64,000 bases of DNA from Firmicutes bacterium UBA6113 (GTDB lineage Bacteria > Bacillota > Clostridia > Tissierellales > Sedimentibacteraceae), in contig DIWF01000008.1 in NCBI GenBank assembly GCA_002422545.1, positions 8,792 to 72,791 of the forward strand, written 5' to 3'. The notes beneath the pieces were generated by a model. The model did no database searches, had not been told where the DNA came from, and saw nothing but the letters and a program-made list of their open reading frames with translations. Shown here piece after piece: positions 42,497-50,396 of this stretch. A program made the translations under genes and the position numbers. The stretch's first letter is position 1. Every line of letters starts with the position of its first letter.

Positions 42497-44248
42497 ATGT
42501 CTTTAGACGGTATTTTTTTACATAGTATAAATGATGAACTTAACAATAAATTAATAGGTGCAAGGGTTGATAAAATTTACCAGCCTGACAAAAATGAAAT
42601 TGTAATTTCCCTAAGAAACGGCGGAGAAAACTACAAGCTGCTTTTGACTGCCGCAAGCAGCAGTCCTCGCATTCACTTAACTGACGTTACAAGAAAAAAT
42701 CCCGAACAGCCTCCCATGTTTTGCATGCTCCTCCGAAAACATCTCACAGGCGCTCACATAACAGAGGTAAGTCAGCTCAATATGGACAGAATACTAGAGA
42801 TTTCTTTTGAATGTAAGGATGAGCTTGACACAACTGTGCATAAATCATTGATTATAGAAATAATGGGAAAGCACAGCAACATAATTTTCATAAATAAAAT
42901 ATCAAGGGTTATAATCGACTCCATTAAAAGAGTTGCAGAAAATGTAAGCAGTGTAAGACAGGTTTATCCCGGACTTTTGTATGTCACTCCTCCCGCTGAT
43001 AAAATAAATCCACTTCAGACAGGCAAGGAAAAATTTTATGAAGCAGTTAGTAGCTCTTTTAAAGGCATGTACGTCTATGACTTTTTCTATAAAAATTTCT
43101 TAGGTCTCAGTCCTTTCATAAGCAAGGAAATATGTTTTCTTGCAAAAATCAGTGAAAGCACTTACATGGGAGAAATCACAGAACATGAAAAGGATAGATT
43201 ATGGGCTGCATTTAACAGTGTAATTGAAAAGACTAAAAAAGGCGAATATTCTTTCAATGTATTCTTTAATGAAAAAAAGGAACTGTTTGACTTTTACTGT
43301 CTTGATGTGGATTATCTTAAATCCATGGACAAAAAAAATTATTCTTCTCCCGGCAACATGCTTGATGATTATTACTTTGAACAGGACAACAAAAACAAAA
43401 TTAATCAGAAGGTTTCAAGCCTCCTTAAAAGCCTGAACACAAAAATTGACAGGGACAGAAAAAAGGTTGAAAAACAGCGAAACGAGCTGTTGAATGCTGA
43501 AGATCGGGACAAATACAAGATTTACGGAGAACTTATAATAGCAAACCTTCACCTGACGCCTGAAAACCACAAGCTGAAAGTTGTAAATTATTACGATCCT
43601 GAAATGAAGGAAATTTCAATTCCCCTGGATCCGAAGCTTAACCTGAACCAGAACAGCCAGAAATTTTTCAAAAGGTACAACAAGTTGAAAAAGGCTGAAG
43701 AAGAACTGCAGAAATTTATTGAAACTTCACTGTCAGAAATTAAGTACCTTGAAAACATACTGTATTCAATTGAAGCATGCGAAACAACAGAGGATTTAGA
43801 CGAAATATACACTGAACTTATTGCTGAAGGTTTTATGAAGAAAAAGGGAAAAATAAAAAAAGCCAAAGAATACAAGGCAGAATTTACAACATATGTTTCA
43901 TCAAAAGGACATGATATAATTGTTGGAAAAAACAACCTTCAAAACGACATGCTCACATTTAAAACAGGAAAAAAGGAAGACTACTGGTTCCATGCAAAAG
44001 ACATGCCTGGTTCTCACGTAATAATAAGAACAAACGGCGACGAGCTTGATGATGATGAATATGTGGAAGCTGCAAAAGTTGCTGCATTTTACAGCAAAGG
44101 TAAAAATTCTGGTTTTGTGGAAGTGGACTACACAAAAAAATCAAACGTCAAAAAACCTGCAGGAGCAAAACCTGGTTTTGTAATTTACGACACAAATTTC
44201 TCCATGCTCGTGGAGCCTGACATTTCAGAGATAAACTTAAAACAATAA
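42497..44248 (+). CDS. rqcH: Rqc2 homologue RqcH (NFACT protein)
   Basis: A 583-residue NFACT-family protein. In Bacillus, RqcH binds stalled 50S subunits and recruits tRNA-Ala to add alanine tails that mark broken nascent chains for ClpXP and other proteases. It has NFACT-N (about 1-130), the coiled-coil arms (about 285-430, many Lys and Glu) and NFACT-R with VSSKGHDIIVGKNNLQND near 450 and DYWFHAKDMPGSHVII near 485. Older annotations call it a fibronectin-binding protein. The ATG at 42497 has GGAGGG, against an in-frame TTG upstream. A stress link with the nearby lon and clpXP is inference. Confidence 0.95.
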   Translation: MSLDGIFLHSINDELNNKLIGARVDKIYQPDKNEIVISLRNGGENYKLLLTAASSSPRIHLTDVTRKNPEQPPMFCMLLRKHLTGAHITEVSQLNMDRILEISFECKDELDTTVHKSLIIEIMGKHSNIIFINKISRVIIDSIKRVAENVSSVRQVYPGLLYVTPPADKINPLQTGKEKFYEAVSSSFKGMYVYDFFYKNFLGLSPFISKEICFLAKISESTYMGEITEHEKDRLWAAFNSVIEKTKKGEYSFNVFFNEKKELFDFYCLDVDYLKSMDKKNYSSPGNMLDDYYFEQDNKNKINQKVSSLLKSLNTKIDRDRKKVEKQRNELLNAEDRDKYKIYGELIIANLHLTPENHKLKVVNYYDPEMKEISIPLDPKLNLNQNSQKFFKRYNKLKKAEEELQKFIETSLSEIKYLENILYSIEACETTEDLDEIYTELIAEGFMKKKGKIKKAKEYKAEFTTYVSSKGHDIIVGKNNLQNDMLTFKTGKKEDYWFHAKDMPGSHVIIRTNGDELDDDEYVEAAKVAAFYSKGKNSGFVEVDYTKKSNVKKPAGAKPGFVIYDTNFSMLVEPDISEINLKQ

Positions 44249-44251
44249 ACG

Positions 44252-44282
44252 AAACTGCCAAGGGTCTCCTTGGCAGTTTTTT
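44252..44282. terminator. Strong terminator between rqcH and the convergent operon
   Basis: AACTGCCAAGG is inverted as CCTTGGCAGTT around a 4-nt loop (about 44253-44278), with a T run on the plus side. The convergent pyrR-side operon ends at 44290 and may use it too. Confidence 0.9.
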
Positions 44283-44289
44283 AACCATA

Positions 44290-44616
44290 TCAATAAAAAT
44301 ATTCTTTTACTGTTGCATACATAATTGCTTCTATAACAACATAAATAATCCATGTTCCAAGAAGAAACAGTCTGTTTATGTACAATCCCGCCCAAAGTGA
44401 CAAGATCATGAGAACCTGAAGTATTTTATTGTTTTTTTCTTCGTGTTCTTGAGGAAACTTAGATTTTTTGATTAGAGCAAACAATACCTGTGTCACAACT
44501 ATTGCAGCAAGTGAATACATGGCATAGTTTATGTCGTCAAAAAACATGAAAAAGTTTAAAGCTCCTATCAGCAAAATATTAACTGACATTCTTACCATAT
44601 AAAAATATTTGTACAT
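44290..44616 (-). CDS. Small multi-pass membrane protein, unknown
   Basis: A 108-residue protein with four likely membrane helices, at about 9-26, 30-49, 64-81 and 84-103. A charged cytoplasmic loop (KKSKFPQEHEEKNNK, about 50-64) separates the pairs. No motif or family is recognised. It begins 35 bp after pyrR and closes the HlyD-to-pyrR block, so it may be expressed together with lspA and division genes; that is all the context gives. Confidence 0.65.
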   Translation of the reverse strand: MYKYFYMVRMSVNILLIGALNFFMFFDDINYAMYSLAAIVVTQVLFALIKKSKFPQEHEEKNNKILQVLMILSLWAGLYINRLFLLGTWIIYVVIEAIMYATVKEYFY

Positions 44617-44650
44617 AATATCTCCATGAATTATATTAATATCACATAAT

Positions 44651-45181
44651 TTATTCGTTAATAAGCACCTGACTTGTTCCGTCTGTTTCTTCTAGGTGAA
44701 CGCTTATTCTTTCGCTTCTTGATGTTGGAACATTTTTGCCGATGAAATCTGCACGTATTGGAAGCTCTCGGTGTCCTCTGTCTATTAATACTGCAAGCTC
44801 AACATTCTTTGGTCTTCCCCTGTCTACTATGGCATCAAGTGCAGCCCTTACAGTTCTTCCTGTATAAAGAACGTCGTCTACAAGCACCACCGTCTTGTTT
44901 TTTATGTCAAAGTCAAAACTTTTTACAGACATGGGAGCCATGTCGTCCTTTTCCAGGTCATCTCTGTAATAAGTTATGTCAAGTGGAAAGACAGGAACCT
45001 TTGAACCTTCTATTTCTTCTATTTTTTTGGAAAATCTTAAAGACAAAGGCCATCCCCTGGTTTTAATCCCAACAAGCACAACATTGTCAACGCCTTTATT
45101 TTTTTCTATAATTTCATGGGCAATTCTAAAAACGGCTCTTTCTATTGCTTTTTCATCCATTATCAAAGCTTTTGCTTTCAT
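44651..45181 (-). CDS. pyrR: Bifunctional PyrR: pyr operon regulator / uracil phosphoribosyltransferase
   Basis: A 176-residue type I phosphoribosyltransferase-fold protein. The PRPP loop is VVLVDDVLYTGRTVRAALDA (about 94-113), and the RPKNVELAVLIDRGHRELPIRADFIGKNVPTS-type tail is characteristic of PyrR. In Bacillus it binds pyr mRNA leaders in response to UMP to cause termination, and has weak uracil phosphoribosyltransferase activity. No pyr biosynthetic genes or PyrR-binding leader are in this window, so its targets lie elsewhere. The lspA-rluD-pyrR order is conserved. Confidence 0.95.
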   Translation of the reverse strand: MKAKALIMDEKAIERAVFRIAHEIIEKNKGVDNVVLVGIKTRGWPLSLRFSKKIEEIEGSKVPVFPLDITYYRDDLEKDDMAPMSVKSFDFDIKNKTVVLVDDVLYTGRTVRAALDAIVDRGRPKNVELAVLIDRGHRELPIRADFIGKNVPTSRSERISVHLEETDGTSQVLINE

Positions 45182-45203
45182 TGCATTTTCCTCTCTGATA
45201 CTA

Positions 45204-46160
45204 TTATTCTATTATTTTTAAAACCCCTTGGAAATATTCAGGAAGTTCTGAATCAAACTCCATGTATTCTCCAGTTGTGGGATGTATGAAGCCCACAGTC
45301 TTTGAATGCAGAAGCTGACCTTCAAGTCCGAATTTATTTGTCTTGCTTCCGTATACATCGTCCCCCACTACTGCATGGCCAATGTATTTCATGTGCACCC
45401 TTATTTGATGAGTTCTTCCGGTTTCTAGTTTTAGTTTTAAAAGTGTGTACTTGCCGTATCTTTTCACAACCTGGTAGTTTGTAACTGCATTTTTACTGTT
45501 TTTTGAAGTGACGGCTCTTTTTTTTCTGTCTTTCTCACTTCTTCCAAGAGGAGCATCAACTTTTCCAATATCATCCTTAACATTTCCTTCAACAAGAGCA
45601 TAGTAAATTCTGTTGATTGAATGTTCTTTCAAACAGGCGGCTAGGAAATTGTGGGACTTGTCATTCTTCGCAACAAGCATGAGGCCTGAAGTGTTCTTGT
45701 CAAGGCGGTGCACTATACCCGGTCGCATGACTCCATTTATGGAAGAAAGGTTTTTCAGATGGTACATGAGGCCATTGACCAATGTCCCGCCATGGTGCCC
45801 GGCAGCCGGATGAACAACCATTCCCTGAAGCTTATTGATAACTGCAAGGTCGTTGTCTTCATAAACTATATGGATGTCAATGTTTTCTGCCTTCACATCC
45901 AGAAGCTCCGGTTCCGGTATTATTATTTTAATCATATCATTTTTTCTGGTCTTGTAGTTTGACTTGACATTCTTTTCGTTAACTGTTACCCTGCCATCAG
46001 CAATAAGTTTCTGCACTGAATTCCTTGACATGTCTTCAAGAAATGATGAAATATATACATCTATTCTTTCACCGTCCTTGTCCGCCACAATCACAGTTTC
46101 ATCTTCATCTTCTTCGGACAATTCATCAAAATCATCAATGAAAAATTTGCTGTCATTCAT
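45204..46160 (-). CDS. rluD: RluD-type 23S rRNA pseudouridine synthase
   Basis: A 318-residue RluA/RluD-family pseudouridine synthase with an N-terminal S4 RNA-binding domain (about 28-85). The catalytic aspartate is in GIVHRLDKNTSGLMLVAK near 155, and GRTHQIRVHMKYIGHAVVGD-type sequence follows near 235. The first 25 residues form an unusual acidic extension (DDFDELSEEDEDE). The ATG at 46160 lies inside the end of lspA, an 8-bp overlap that suggests coupling. Precise target uridines are assumed from family. Confidence 0.92.
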   Translation of the reverse strand: MNDSKFFIDDFDELSEEDEDETVIVADKDGERIDVYISSFLEDMSRNSVQKLIADGRVTVNEKNVKSNYKTRKNDMIKIIIPEPELLDVKAENIDIHIVYEDNDLAVINKLQGMVVHPAAGHHGGTLVNGLMYHLKNLSSINGVMRPGIVHRLDKNTSGLMLVAKNDKSHNFLAACLKEHSINRIYYALVEGNVKDDIGKVDAPLGRSEKDRKKRAVTSKNSKNAVTNYQVVKRYGKYTLLKLKLETGRTHQIRVHMKYIGHAVVGDDVYGSKTNKFGLEGQLLHSKTVGFIHPTTGEYMEFDSELPEYFQGVLKIIE

Positions 46161-46629
46161 TAATATCACTCTTTTCAAATTTGTTAAAAAGAATCAATAT
46201 AATCATTAGAATAGTTCCGCACACAACAAAGCTGTCAGCAATGTTGAATATTGGAAAATTGTAAAAACTTCCGAATCTCACATCTATAAAATCAACCACA
46301 TATCCAAGCCTCAGCCTGTCGATGAAATTTCCTATTGCTCCTCCAGCAATCATGGAAATTGAAAGCCTTGACACAGGTGTCAAATTCTTTGCCATAAAAA
46401 ACATGTAACTTAAAACTCCCAGCATCACAACAGTTGCTATAATAAAAAACCACAGCTGGTTTTGCAGTATGCTGAAAGCTGCTCCCTTGTTTTCCGCGTA
46501 GGTAAATCTGAGAAAATTCCCTATTAATTTGATGGATTCTCCATCTTTAAGTATATCTACAGCCCAAAGCTTTGTAAGCTGATCTGAAACTATGGAAAAC
46601 AAAAATATAATTCTTGCTAAAATATTCAT
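46153..46629 (-). CDS. lspA: Lipoprotein signal peptidase (signal peptidase II)
   Basis: A 158-residue membrane aspartyl protease that cleaves the signal peptide from prolipoproteins. It has four hydrophobic helices (about 5-20, 55-75, 83-100 and 125-150) and the two catalytic aspartates in GNFIDRLRLGYVVDFIDV (near 105) and FNIADSF (near 133). The short N-terminus with SDQLTKLW is typical. It follows ylmH directly; divIVA, often found between them, is missing. Confidence 0.95.
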   Translation of the reverse strand: MNILARIIFLFSIVSDQLTKLWAVDILKDGESIKLIGNFLRFTYAENKGAAFSILQNQLWFFIIATVVMLGVLSYMFFMAKNLTPVSRLSISMIAGGAIGNFIDRLRLGYVVDFIDVRFGSFYNFPIFNIADSFVVCGTILMIILILFNKFEKSDINE

Positions 46630-46641
46630 ACTTACCTCTTC

Positions 46642-47427
46642 TTAAACATAATGCTTAACTTCTATTTTATATTTGCCGCTTTTGGTGACACCGGACAGTT
46701 TGGAAATTTTAAAGCGGCCAAACTTGCTTATGGAAATCATATCACCGTCTTTTACTTCTTGAGAGGTTTTGTCTTCTTCTCTGAAATTAACTTTTACAAA
46801 TCCTCCTCTTACCATGTTTGCTGCCTCTTCCCTGGATTTGTTCGCAAGGTGCTTCACAATGCCGTCAAGGCGCATGGATGAGCTTGTGATGTTTAAAATC
46901 ACATGTTCCTGTTCTTTAAATAACGTGTCTTCCAGTTTTATTTTTTCTGTTTCTATTTTATTGTGCCCGATCAAATCTATGTTATAAATAATGTAATCTG
47001 CAATGTCACTATTCACAACAACATCAGCAAAATCCTCATAAACAAAAATATCACCTGTCTTGTTTCTGTCTATTCCCAGTGACATTATGGACCCCAGATA
47101 ATCTTTGTGGCTTAATTTCTTGAACTTTGACCTGTTCCTGATGCGTATGGTTGTTATGTAATCATCCTTGTTTATTTCCTCAAGATAATCAGGGTATAAA
47201 ATGAAAACTTTCCTCTCACAGTGTTCAGATGAGGGGAAAAGTTCAAATTTAACGTCAAAATTTCTTATAATCGGACTGCAAAGCTCTGCAACATAAGGAT
47301 TTGTAAATTCCGTAACAACAGGAACATAATTTTTGCTCACCTGCAAAGCTTTGTCAGCTATTTTTTTCACAGTGTTTTTTGTTTCATCATCTTTTATGTA
47401 ATCATAATATTTTTCAAAATCTTTCAT
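46642..47427 (-). CDS. S4-domain RNA-binding protein YlmH
   Basis: A 261-residue YlmH family protein with a C-terminal S4 domain (about 180-240, SSSMRLDGIVKHLANKSREEAANMV). In Bacillus, YlmH/RqcP-type proteins bind the 50S subunit; YlmH can take part in ribosome rescue beside RqcH, and its gene sits by sepF in the division cluster. The presence of rqcH 2.4 kb away makes that link interesting, but it is inference. AAGGTG precedes the ATG. Confidence 0.9.
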   Translation of the reverse strand: MKDFEKYYDYIKDDETKNTVKKIADKALQVSKNYVPVVTEFTNPYVAELCSPIIRNFDVKFELFPSSEHCERKVFILYPDYLEEINKDDYITTIRIRNRSKFKKLSHKDYLGSIMSLGIDRNKTGDIFVYEDFADVVVNSDIADYIIYNIDLIGHNKIETEKIKLEDTLFKEQEHVILNITSSSMRLDGIVKHLANKSREEAANMVRGGFVKVNFREEDKTSQEVKDGDMISISKFGRFKISKLSGVTKSGKYKIEVKHYV

Positions 47428-47435
47428 CTCGCACC

Positions 47436-47696
47436 TTATAAGGCATAAACCAAATTCTGCAACAAATTTATTAATAAAAATGCCAGTATAGGAGAAAAAT
47501 CAATCATTCCCATGCCTAATCCCAGTTTATCTAAAATTGCTCTGCAAGGAGCCATTATGGGCTCGGTCATTTGATAGATAAAGTTGGAAATCTTTGAGTA
47601 TTGTAGGGTTGGGAAAAATGAAAGCAGAACTCTGACTAGTATTAAAGAATCTATAATTCTCAATAGTATGCCAAGAGCCAATTTAATAGTGTACAT
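47436..47696 (-). CDS. YggT family membrane protein
   Basis: An 86-residue protein with two hydrophobic segments (about 4-25 and 62-84) around the conserved NFIYQMTEPIMAPCRAILDKLGLGMGMIDFSP-type loop, the YggT signature. The function is not firmly known; mutants elsewhere show osmotic or division phenotypes. It lies between sepF and ylmH, as usual in Gram-positives. Confidence 0.92.
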   Translation of the reverse strand: MYTIKLALGILLRIIDSLILVRVLLSFFPTLQYSKISNFIYQMTEPIMAPCRAILDKLGLGMGMIDFSPILAFLLINLLQNLVYAL

Positions 47697-47709
47697 AAGC
47701 GCTCCTTAA

Positions 47710-48147
47710 TTATTTATAATTAAAATTCCTTTCAAATCTGTCGCTAAGTCTTCCGTCAATTTGAACATTGTTAGGAGCTATAACGAAAATACCGTTTGAT
47801 ATTTTTTGAATACTTGCTTCAAGTGCATAAACAGCACCTTTGATGAATTCGAATACTTGTTTCTGATTTTCCAGTTCCATTCCTTCGATGTTCAAGACTA
47901 CAACTTTTCTGTTTTTCAGTTCGTCAACAGCCTTAGTGCAATCTTCGTACTTTTGAGGCTCACAAATGAAGACTTTCATGTCAGTGTTAGAATGAACCTT
48001 AATTACATTGTTTTTCTTTGTATAAGTTTCCATTCTGTCATTTTTGCTGCTCTCGAATTTTCCTTCAGCAACAACTTCCTCCTCTTCATAATCTTCTTCC
48101 AAATCAGTGATGCCGATAAAATCCTTTACTTTGTCCATTACTCCCAT
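47710..48147 (-). CDS. sepF: Cell division protein SepF
   Basis: A 145-residue SepF. The N-terminal ~20 residues (GVMDKVKDFIGITD) form the membrane-anchoring amphipathic helix, a disordered acidic linker follows, and the globular domain (about 55-140) has the polymer-forming VVVLNIEGM and GAVYALEASIQKISNGIFVIAP strands. It tethers and aligns FtsZ filaments at the septum. It follows yggS immediately and is part of the HlyD-to-pyrR block. Confidence 0.95.
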   Translation of the reverse strand: MGVMDKVKDFIGITDLEEDYEEEEVVAEGKFESSKNDRMETYTKKNNVIKVHSNTDMKVFICEPQKYEDCTKAVDELKNRKVVVLNIEGMELENQKQVFEFIKGAVYALEASIQKISNGIFVIAPNNVQIDGRLSDRFERNFNYK

Positions 48148-48852
48148 TTACTTATCCTCCTTGTATATTCGTTTGCCAAATACAGCCGTACCAATTCTGA
48201 CTATATTTGATCCTTCTTCTATTGCTATTTCAAAATCATTTGTCATGCCCATGGAAAGATACTTCATTTGGGTGTTCTTAAGGTTCATAGAGGAAATTTT
48301 ATCAAATATTTCCTTCATCTTTTTGAAAACCCACCTTACATCTTCAGGATTCTCACAAAACGGTGCTACCGTCATGAGTCCCATAACCTTTATATTTTCA
48401 AATTGCTCCAAGGAGCTGACAAAATCGTATACTGAGTCTTCATTTATTCCAAACTTACTTTCTTCTTCGCCTATGTTAAGCTCAATGAGTATGTTTGAAA
48501 TTATATTGTGCTGGGAAGCCCTTTTGTTAATTTCAGCAGCCAGTTCAATACTTTCTACTGAATGAATTAGATCAACCTTGTCTATTATGTATTTAACTTT
48601 GTTTTTTTGCAGATGTCCTATCATGTGCCATTTCACTTGAATGTCCTCAAGTTCACCGTACTTGTTCATGATTTCCTGGACTCTGTTTTCCCCGAGATTC
48701 TCAAGTCCCCTCATAACAGCTTCTCTTGCCCTTGAACCATCAACAGTCTTCGACACCGCTATTATTGTTATGTCTCCAGGATTTCTCCCGCATCTTATGG
48801 CTGCTTCATTTTTTCTTTTTAATATTTCGTCAATATTTTCCTTTATGCTCAC
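48148..48852 (-). CDS. YggS family PLP-binding protein
   Basis: A 234-residue alanine-racemase-fold protein that holds PLP and affects B6 and amino acid balance, without a clear catalytic activity. The PLP lysine is in IIAVSKTVDGSRA near 36, and GENRVQE (near 55), HMIGHLQKNK (near 77) and LSMGMTNDFEIAI (near 200) are typical. The start is a GTG (48852) with GGAGG 5 bases before it; no ATG is available. It lies just upstream of sepF. Confidence 0.95.
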   Translation of the reverse strand: MSIKENIDEILKRKNEAAIRCGRNPGDITIIAVSKTVDGSRAREAVMRGLENLGENRVQEIMNKYGELEDIQVKWHMIGHLQKNKVKYIIDKVDLIHSVESIELAAEINKRASQHNIISNILIELNIGEEESKFGINEDSVYDFVSSLEQFENIKVMGLMTVAPFCENPEDVRWVFKKMKEIFDKISSMNLKNTQMKYLSMGMTNDFEIAIEEGSNIVRIGTAVFGKRIYKEDK

Positions 48853-48861
48853 TTTATCCTC

Positions 48862-50121
48862 CTAATCTGCAATCTGACCTTCGTAAACCTTGTCAGGTTC
48901 AAGTATTACCTTGTCAAAAGTCTTAATTGTGGAGTAACTTTTATCATTTATGTATATTATTCTTCTCTCATTTTCCCCTGAATATTCTCCGATAGAAACT
49001 ATTGTGACGTCACCGTTTTGTCCAAGGATCTCAACCGGGAAAAATTTGATTATGTTGCTTGCATCTTCCACGTAAACTCCGTCCAGCCCATCCTTCTTTG
49101 TAAGTGCAGCTGAACTGATTTTAAGCCCCTCATGTATATCGGTTATAATTTGCAAATTTACATACCGTTTATCATATATTTTGTAAAAATAATCGTCAAA
49201 ATACAATATCAACACTGAGCTTTCGCTTCCATAATTAATTTTTTCAATATAACCCCAGATTTCATGCTGAGAGCCGTCTGAAAGAACCCTTATCTTTACG
49301 TACTTGTTTTCTTCAAATAACTTCGCCTTTTCGTTATCAACGGTTGCTGCTATATAATACTCGAAATTTCTTATTATTTTATAAATACCTTCATCCCTGG
49401 CAACTGTTGCGCTCTGGCTTTTGTCAGAAAGAGTATACTCTTGTTCTTTTGTACCGCTTGGAGTGATATTTAAAACATCTTGAAACTTATACACATCCTC
49501 CAGGCCATCTATTTTGTATGTAATTATTCCGGCCATACCTGAATAGTAAGGAACCTTGTTTGTGGATATGCTGCTCATAAGGCTTTTTTTCATGGTTTCA
49601 AGCTGATCCACGTCATATTGTTCATATTCTCCCCCAGAATATGTTTCTATGCTATTATTATCTACTTGTCCAACAATATTATACATTGCATCCATATCAC
49701 CGTTTAAGATGCTTGCTTGAATTTCTGTCTCATATGAAGAAAGAGTTTCATCTGACAATGTTTTTTCAGCTGATGCAGAGATGTCCTTGCTTTTTTTCAA
49801 GTCAATGGCAGTTTGTACTTCTTCAATTTGCTTATTTGTCTGGGTAGAATTTGTGTCAGTGTTCAAGTCAGCCACAAGCTGCCCTTCTTTTATTTTTGTT
49901 CCGTCATCAAAATAATATGTGACGCTGCCGTCAAGTGAGGCAGAATATACTTCTTCATCTTTTACCACTATTCCGGAAGATTCGATTACGTCTTCCAGAT
50001 TGCCGTCTTCCGCAACCATTATGTCAACTGAACCGTTGATATTTTTAAATATATATATAACCAGGCAAACTGTTGCGAAAGAAAAGAAGAAATTTTTCAA
50101 CCCAAAGTTTTTTCTTGCCAT
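48862..50121 (-). CDS. HlyD-like membrane fusion/adaptor protein
   Basis: A 419-residue protein with one N-terminal membrane helix (about 11-28) and an otherwise extracytoplasmic body. The VYSASLDGSVTYYFDDGTKIKEGQLVADLN-type lipoyl/barrel-sandwich segment (about 56-86) and a charged helical region fit the HlyD adaptor group. A second lipoyl half lies about 190-205 (YYSGMAGIITYKIDG). No ABC or RND exporter gene is adjacent; such HlyD-like genes at the head of the yggS-sepF cluster are recurrent in Clostridia, so a cell-envelope role is likely but undefined. The start is set by GGGGC before the second ATG. Confidence 0.8.
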   Translation of the reverse strand: MARKNFGLKNFFFSFATVCLVIYIFKNINGSVDIMVAEDGNLEDVIESSGIVVKDEEVYSASLDGSVTYYFDDGTKIKEGQLVADLNTDTNSTQTNKQIEEVQTAIDLKKSKDISASAEKTLSDETLSSYETEIQASILNGDMDAMYNIVGQVDNNSIETYSGGEYEQYDVDQLETMKKSLMSSISTNKVPYYSGMAGIITYKIDGLEDVYKFQDVLNITPSGTKEQEYTLSDKSQSATVARDEGIYKIIRNFEYYIAATVDNEKAKLFEENKYVKIRVLSDGSQHEIWGYIEKINYGSESSVLILYFDDYFYKIYDKRYVNLQIITDIHEGLKISSAALTKKDGLDGVYVEDASNIIKFFPVEILGQNGDVTIVSIGEYSGENERRIIYINDKSYSTIKTFDKVILEPDKVYEGQIAD

Positions 50122-50251
50122 TTTCAAGCCCCAAATTTATTTATGTACTGATTCATTTAACAATCAGCCTGACTTTTTAAAATCCTGATTTTAATTGTTG
50201 CCGCATCTTTCTGCTGCAATTCATAAAAAGGCCTTTATATGCCGTGTATAC

Positions 50252-50281
50252 ATTATAACACGAATTTCATTGTTTTTGCAA
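50252..50281 (-). promoter_or_regulatory. Extended -10 promoter for the HlyD-to-pyrR block
   Basis: Minus strand TTGCAA (50281-50276), 18-bp spacer ending TGT, TATAAT (50257-50252). It gives a leader of about 125 nt with no feature I can name. The rest of the gap to 50370 is AT-rich and holds no gene. Confidence 0.65.
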
Positions 50282-50370
50282 GTTATATATGCTTGTTTGA
50301 CAATTAATATTACAATATTTATTGACAAAATTCAATATATATGACATTTTTATATATTTTGCTACAAAAT

Positions 50371-50396
50371 AAAAAAATGGGGTTTCCCCCATTTAA
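50371..50396 (-). terminator. Terminator of spoIVA
   Basis: AAATGGGG (50375-50382) pairs with CCCCATTT (50387-50394) around TTTC; on the minus strand a run of T follows. It overlaps the spoIVA stop. Confidence 0.85.

Noticed and set aside
45182..45203. PyrR-binding attenuator before pyrR
   Set aside because: pyrR is 22 bp after rluD with no leader hairpins; its targets must be elsewhere.
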